Shown: piece after piece, positions 42,536 to 45,812 of the stretch
Layout: each line of letters starts with the position of its first letter
Position numbering within the stretch: the first letter of the stretch is position 1
Origin: CAYWCV01 sp964629885
GTDB lineage: Bacteria > Bacteroidota > Rhodothermia > Balneolales > CAYWCV01
Assembly: GCA_964629885.1 (NCBI GenBank)
Contig: CAZVRJ010000017.1
Location: 1-45,812, forward strand
DNA: 45,812 nt
Direction: 5' to 3'
Program-made: the position numbers and the translations under genes
The notes under the pieces: model-generated
What the model was told of the DNA's origin: nothing
The model's input: the letters and a program-made list of their open reading frames with translations, nothing else
The model's database searches: none

Positions 42536-43015
42536 ATGCGCACGTTTTTCATATTTGTCATGTGTGTCAGCATCCCCCTGATCGTTGGGGAGTTCATGGA
42601 GTTCTTTGTGATTGAAGGGGTGTACGGATGGTACAACACGTTGCCAAAACCGCCATTTTCGCCACATCCCGACATCATTCGACCCATATGGACCTTCCTT
42701 TTCGTGCTGATGGGGGTCTCTTTCTTTTTTGTCTACATGTCGGGCGATAGTCCAGAGCGTCGTAAAGCGCTGCATATTTTTTTCATCCAAATGGCCCTCT
42801 TTGTTGCAGGCAACATCATGTTTTTCCGATATGAGATGCTCGGATGGTCGATGATAGAGATGTACGTGACCTGGATATATATCGCGAGGATGCTCTTTGC
42901 CTTCAGATTGGTCCATTACCTAGCCACACTCGTGCAGCTTCCCTACATGATCGTTATCAGTTTCATCCAGGTGATCGCGGCCAGTATCTGGTACCAGAAC
43001 AACTGGATTCAGTAA
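42536..43015 (+). CDS. tspO: TspO/MBR family protein
   Basis: A five-helix membrane protein of the translocator protein family, which binds porphyrins and related ligands and is tied to oxidative stress and light responses in bacteria. The 159-residue length is usual. The loop WYNTLPKPPFSPHPDIIRPI (after TM1) followed by WTFLFVLMGVSFFFVY is the family hallmark. NIMFFRYEMLGWSMIEMYV and the final LPYMIVISFIQVIAASIW correspond to TM3-TM4 and TM5. It is a single gene, convergent with the amidohydrolase gene three bases away. Confidence 0.88.
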   Translation: MRTFFIFVMCVSIPLIVGEFMEFFVIEGVYGWYNTLPKPPFSPHPDIIRPIWTFLFVLMGVSFFFVYMSGDSPERRKALHIFFIQMALFVAGNIMFFRYEMLGWSMIEMYVTWIYIARMLFAFRLVHYLATLVQLPYMIVISFIQVIAASIWYQNNWIQ

Positions 43016-43018
43016 GAA

Positions 43019-44350
43019 TTACTCTCGATAAGCCGCCTCAATTTCTTGGAGACGGAGGTCAATTTCCGATTTGGGTATCCATCTGCCATTAACCATCACA
43101 CCTTCGAGAGATTTCAGATGATTGAGATCCTTTAAAGGATTATCTGTTAACAGGAGCAGATCAGCTCTTAGACCAGGTGCAATTACGCCGAATAAATCCT
43201 GTGCCTTAAAATAACTACCTACGTTAAAAGTGCCGGATTGGAGTATTTCAAAATTACTCAGTCCGGCATTCGACATTGATTTCAGTTCCCTGTGGATCGA
43301 AAATCCTGGTACGCTGTACACTTGAGGCGCATCGGTACCCATCAGAATCTTCACACCAGCATCCTGCAGACCCTTAAGCAGCTTGTCTCGGTTGCTTGCG
43401 TGAAGGCGGGCAAACTGTCCGCTGTGTAGATAGCTATTCGAAATGTTGTTCAGATAATTGTTCCAACCGTTGACGACGGCCTTAGGCATGTACTTTATTT
43501 CGTCGAAAGCCTTCAACTCGTCTTGATCGGCAGCACCGATGAGTGTTTCCCACAATGCCTGTGTTGGAATCACCCATACATCGTATTCCTTGCTCATCGC
43601 AATGGCCTCATTTAGCTTGGCCTCGTTTACTGGTGCGTTCATGCCGTTGGCGTACGACATATAACCGTCGAGGTGGTCGATGGTCTGTTGGCCAAGCTTA
43701 ATGGCGTTTTCAAGCCCGACCTCTTCGGGGATATGTCCTGCAAACGGGATGCCGAGCTCGTTTGCCGTGGTGGCCATGGCCGTGTATTCCTCGAGTGTAA
43801 GCCCAGGGTGCACTTTAAGCAAGTCCCAACCCTCCGCGACCTGCTGTTTAACGCGTGCTGTTGCTTCCTCTGGCGAATTCACCGTGTTGCCACTGAAACT
43901 GGGTCCTGCGAGGTAAAGGTTTGGACCCAGCAGCTCGCCGCGGCTGATCCGGTGCTTCAACTCAAGCTGGTTCGGGTAGCCGAGCATGCCGCGCACCGTG
44001 GTAATGCCACCGGCCAAATAGAGGAAGAGCACATCCTCGACGTATCGGGCCGGTAGATTTCCACCCTGTGTTGGGGGAACGTGACCGTGCATTTCGGCCA
44101 GTCCCGGAACAAGATACTTGCCAGTTGCATTAATTCTGGTGACATCTGCCGGATAAGGTCTGAACCCGGTGGGGTGCATCGACTCGATGCGGTCGCCGGT
44201 AACAACGACGTCCATGCCCGGTAACACGCGCTCGGAATCCATGGGGATGACAGTTGCATTCACAAATACGGTGGTTGTTTGGGCGAATGCTGACGCGCAA
44301 AGCGCAAAAAAGAGCAAAGCAAGAATATGAGAAAGGATGATAGATTTCAT
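43019..44350 (-). CDS. Secreted amidohydrolase family protein
   Basis: A 443-residue protein with a signal peptide (1-24, ending AFAQ). It has the amidohydrolase/imidazolonepropionase-like plan: an N-terminal beta-sandwich part (VFVNATVIPMDSERVLPGMDVV), the HGH motif at residues 88-90 (metal ligands), and a probable bridging lysine in LLKVHPGL. Further histidines lie in FAGHIPEE and TIDHLDGYM, and the final ligand aspartate in MGTDAPQVYSVPG. It is likely an exported dipeptidase or cyclic amide hydrolase; the substrate is unknown. Export suggests use of external peptides or amides, like the nearby M24 peptidase. Confidence 0.9.
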   Translation of the reverse strand: MKSIILSHILALLFFALCASAFAQTTTVFVNATVIPMDSERVLPGMDVVVTGDRIESMHPTGFRPYPADVTRINATGKYLVPGLAEMHGHVPPTQGGNLPARYVEDVLFLYLAGGITTVRGMLGYPNQLELKHRISRGELLGPNLYLAGPSFSGNTVNSPEEATARVKQQVAEGWDLLKVHPGLTLEEYTAMATTANELGIPFAGHIPEEVGLENAIKLGQQTIDHLDGYMSYANGMNAPVNEAKLNEAIAMSKEYDVWVIPTQALWETLIGAADQDELKAFDEIKYMPKAVVNGWNNYLNNISNSYLHSGQFARLHASNRDKLLKGLQDAGVKILMGTDAPQVYSVPGFSIHRELKSMSNAGLSNFEILQSGTFNVGSYFKAQDLFGVIAPGLRADLLLLTDNPLKDLNHLKSLEGVMVNGRWIPKSEIDLRLQEIEAAYRE

Positions 44351-44583
44351 CGAGGATTGCTTTTGTGATTACTTGGGTATACTTCTCGGTAGTTATTTGG
44401 GCAATGTATTCGATTTTAGGAAAAACTGCACTTCATTTGTATGCATCGTATGCATATTTGGAGATAATTTGTTGTAACATCGAAAATGCCACACAAACGA
44501 AATGGGCGTCGGGTGAAACGATTTGATTAAATCATCGTATTAATTAGTATGCTTTATGAAATACGTAACCATTCGATGACACA

Positions 44584-45147
44584 ATGACTTCACGTACACG
44601 AACATCTATCGCCTTGCTGTTGATAATGCTGACTGGGATGCTGGTTTCTGATGCATATGGTCAACGTGGTTGGTACTTGGGTGGAAAATTCGGCTACGAC
44701 AGAATGCAGTTCGACAAAGAAGATGATCATCGTAATGGCAATAATTACGAGCTGGACTTCGGATTCAACTTTAATGATTCATTTGGGGCGTACGTCACAG
44801 TGGGTGGCTCCATCTTCGATGGGGGTGATTCCAAAATGGGATTTATTGAAGTTGGTCCACGGTTTGTACTATGGAAAGGACCGAAATTTCAACCCTACAT
44901 AGACCTGTTGGCAAGAGCTGCCACAGTCGACAATGGTGCCTTCAACTTCTCACAGAACGGTTTTGGGGGCTCAGGGACAATAGGTGCGCATTATTTCCTA
45001 AATTCTGCTATAGCAATTAATGGTTCTGCATCTGTAAGTAGAGTAAATTTCAATGACGTCAAGTTTGCAGGAATTAAAGTGGAAGGTCTTGACGACATGG
45101 CAACAAATGCTCGATTCCGACTAGGCCTCTCATTTTTCTTTCGGTAG
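44584..45147 (+). CDS. Outer-membrane beta-barrel protein, paralogue 1
   Basis: A 187-residue protein with a signal peptide (about 1-26, ending AYGQ) followed by alternating hydrophobic and polar strands typical of a small 8-stranded barrel (for example GWYLGGKFGYDRMQF, AYVTVGGSIF, GFIEVGPRFVLW). The last residues are LGLSFFFR, close to the usual aromatic end. It is related to the next gene (shared GPRF, QPYID, SRVNF/SRVNY and GLD blocks). Its function is not known; such proteins are often small porins or structural proteins. The 233-bp gap before it contains a pair of ATGCAT palindromes (44441-44455). Confidence 0.85.
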   Translation: MTSRTRTSIALLLIMLTGMLVSDAYGQRGWYLGGKFGYDRMQFDKEDDHRNGNNYELDFGFNFNDSFGAYVTVGGSIFDGGDSKMGFIEVGPRFVLWKGPKFQPYIDLLARAATVDNGAFNFSQNGFGGSGTIGAHYFLNSAIAINGSASVSRVNFNDVKFAGIKVEGLDDMATNARFRLGLSFFFR

Positions 45148-45179
45148 TACTTTCATTGTCGGTTAAAACGGAGAGCTCC

Positions 45180-45746
45180 ATGAAAAAGATGATACTTTTG
45201 GGTGTGTTTATAGCACTCGCACTATTTTTGGCTTTTGCTACATCAGTAGCGGCACAGAAGGGCTTCGTCGCCAGCGCTAGCTTGGCGAGCACAGGCGTGA
45301 ATTTTGACGATGATAACATCGTAAGTGAAAGCGGCTTCGGTCTGCAGCTCGACCTTGGATACAATTTCAACCCACGCATGGGGCTTTTTCTGGGCTTAGG
45401 TGGATTTGCACTCGAAGACGAGGATGAAACACTTGGCTATGTTGACATTGGACCAAGGTTTTATCCAATTTCATCGCGAGGCCTTCAGCCTTACATTGAC
45501 GTTGCTCTCACGGGCAGCGCATTTGCAATCGATGACGACGGAGTCGAAACCACGATCAGTGGCGTCGGTTTCAGCGGTGGTGGTGGCGTGCATTGGTTCG
45601 TTGGACGCAACGTTGCTTTGAATCTTGGGATCATCATGTCGCGTGTCAACTACGACAAAGTTGAATCTGAAGGTGTGTCTGTCGACGGGCTGGATTTCAA
45701 AGCATGGAATTCGCGCATCAAAGCCGGTGTTGCATTTTATTTCTAA
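45180..45746 (+). CDS. Outer-membrane beta-barrel protein, paralogue 2
   Basis: A 188-residue protein. The start was placed at the ATG at 45180, which has a GGAG Shine-Dalgarno sequence about 7 bp upstream; a TTG at 45156 was rejected. It has a signal peptide (MKKMILLGVFIALALFLAF to about AAQ), then repeated strands including FGLQLDLGYNFNPRMGLFLG and GYVDIGPRFYP. It ends in VAFYF with a terminal aromatic residue, as expected for Bam-dependent barrels. It follows its paralogue by 32 bp and is probably co-transcribed. Confidence 0.87.
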   Translation: MKKMILLGVFIALALFLAFATSVAAQKGFVASASLASTGVNFDDDNIVSESGFGLQLDLGYNFNPRMGLFLGLGGFALEDEDETLGYVDIGPRFYPISSRGLQPYIDVALTGSAFAIDDDGVETTISGVGFSGGGGVHWFVGRNVALNLGIIMSRVNYDKVESEGVSVDGLDFKAWNSRIKAGVAFYF

Positions 45747-45761
45747 CGATAAACCGATTCA

Positions 45762-45812
45762 ATGATCTGGAAACTTCGGTCTGTTCCCCCTCACGATTTT
45801 TATCTGAGCCTT
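45762..45812 (+). CDS. Possible start of another CDS, cut by the window end
   Basis: An ATG at 45762 opens a frame that runs to the window edge without a stop (17 codons, starting MIWKLRSVPPHDFYLSL). The length is too short to judge. It would follow the second beta-barrel gene by 15 bp. Low confidence. Confidence 0.25.
   Translation, partial: MIWKLRSVPPHDFYLSL

Overview
The window looks like a chromosomal segment from a member of the Fibrobacterota-Chlorobiota-Bacteroidota (FCB) superphylum. The best single clue is the CotH protein at 38.7-41.0 kb, which ends in a type IX secretion sorting domain opening with the YPNPFNP motif. That form is usual in Ignavibacteria/Kapabacteria/Rhodothermota-like lineages. 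The proline-rich energy-transducing TonB proteins, the SwrC/HAE1-type RND pumps and a Na+-pumping decarboxylase fit this. The phylum is an inference; no rRNA gene is present. Most of the window is ordinary vertical chromosome with dense, short-spaced genes. I saw no phage, transposase, integrase or CRISPR, and no gene-free stretch above about 250 bp.

Layout. 0-10.6 kb (+): rplK-rplA-rplJ-rplL-rpoB-rpoC, with two hairpins in the rplL-rpoB gap and a strong bidirectional terminator after rpoC. 10.6-14.4 kb (-): a four-gene Na+-translocating decarboxylase operon (carboxyltransferase, gamma, biotin carrier, beta; methylmalonyl-CoA decarboxylase type). It has a TATAAT promoter lying inside a perfect inverted repeat and a second inverted repeat near -60. 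14.4-22.5 kb (-): an adaptor plus two tandem 1043-residue RND pumps, followed by a YtxH gene with its own promoter and terminator. 22.7-25.7 kb: a transaldolase/F6P-aldolase-type enzyme (+), then a lone CrtI-type desaturase (-) and an RlpA-SPOR lipoprotein (-). 25.9-29.3 kb (-): tRNA-Thr(CGU), an Uup-type ABC-F ATPase and an RlmI-type 23S rRNA methyltransferase. 29.4-33.3 kb: a rhomboid protease (+), DUF1015-serC (-), and DUF1844-NUDIX (+). 33.4-34.8 kb (-): two near-duplicate tonB genes separated by a terminator. 35.0-36.3 kb (+): an NCS2 purine permease. 36.3-42.4 kb (-): an M24 peptidase, a secreted CotH protein, and a three-gene operon of single-membrane-anchor, minor-pilin-like proteins. 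42.5-45.8 kb: TspO (+), a secreted amidohydrolase (-), two tandem beta-barrel proteins (+), and possibly the first codons of another gene.

How the parts relate. The first block makes ribosome and RNA polymerase components, and the Uup-RlmI-tRNA block is also translation-related. The decarboxylase could build a Na+ gradient. The RND, TonB, RlpA, CotH, pilin-like, M24, amidohydrolase and beta-barrel genes all concern the envelope.

The most unusual signals are these. (1) Intergenic tandem repeats with a 7-bp period but different sequences, several starting exactly at stop codons (23.35, 25.9, 29.03 and 29.99 kb), plus an 8-bp repeat at the serC stop. (2) A long hairpin 3' of rlmI whose full 17-bp pairing exists only in the rlmI transcript, thanks to G-U pairs. 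(3) The three-gene pilin-like operon without recognisable prepilin cleavage sites. (4) The TonB pair, about 93% identical over the C-terminal 156 residues but only about 60% over the aligned N-terminal part. (5) The mmd promoter architecture.
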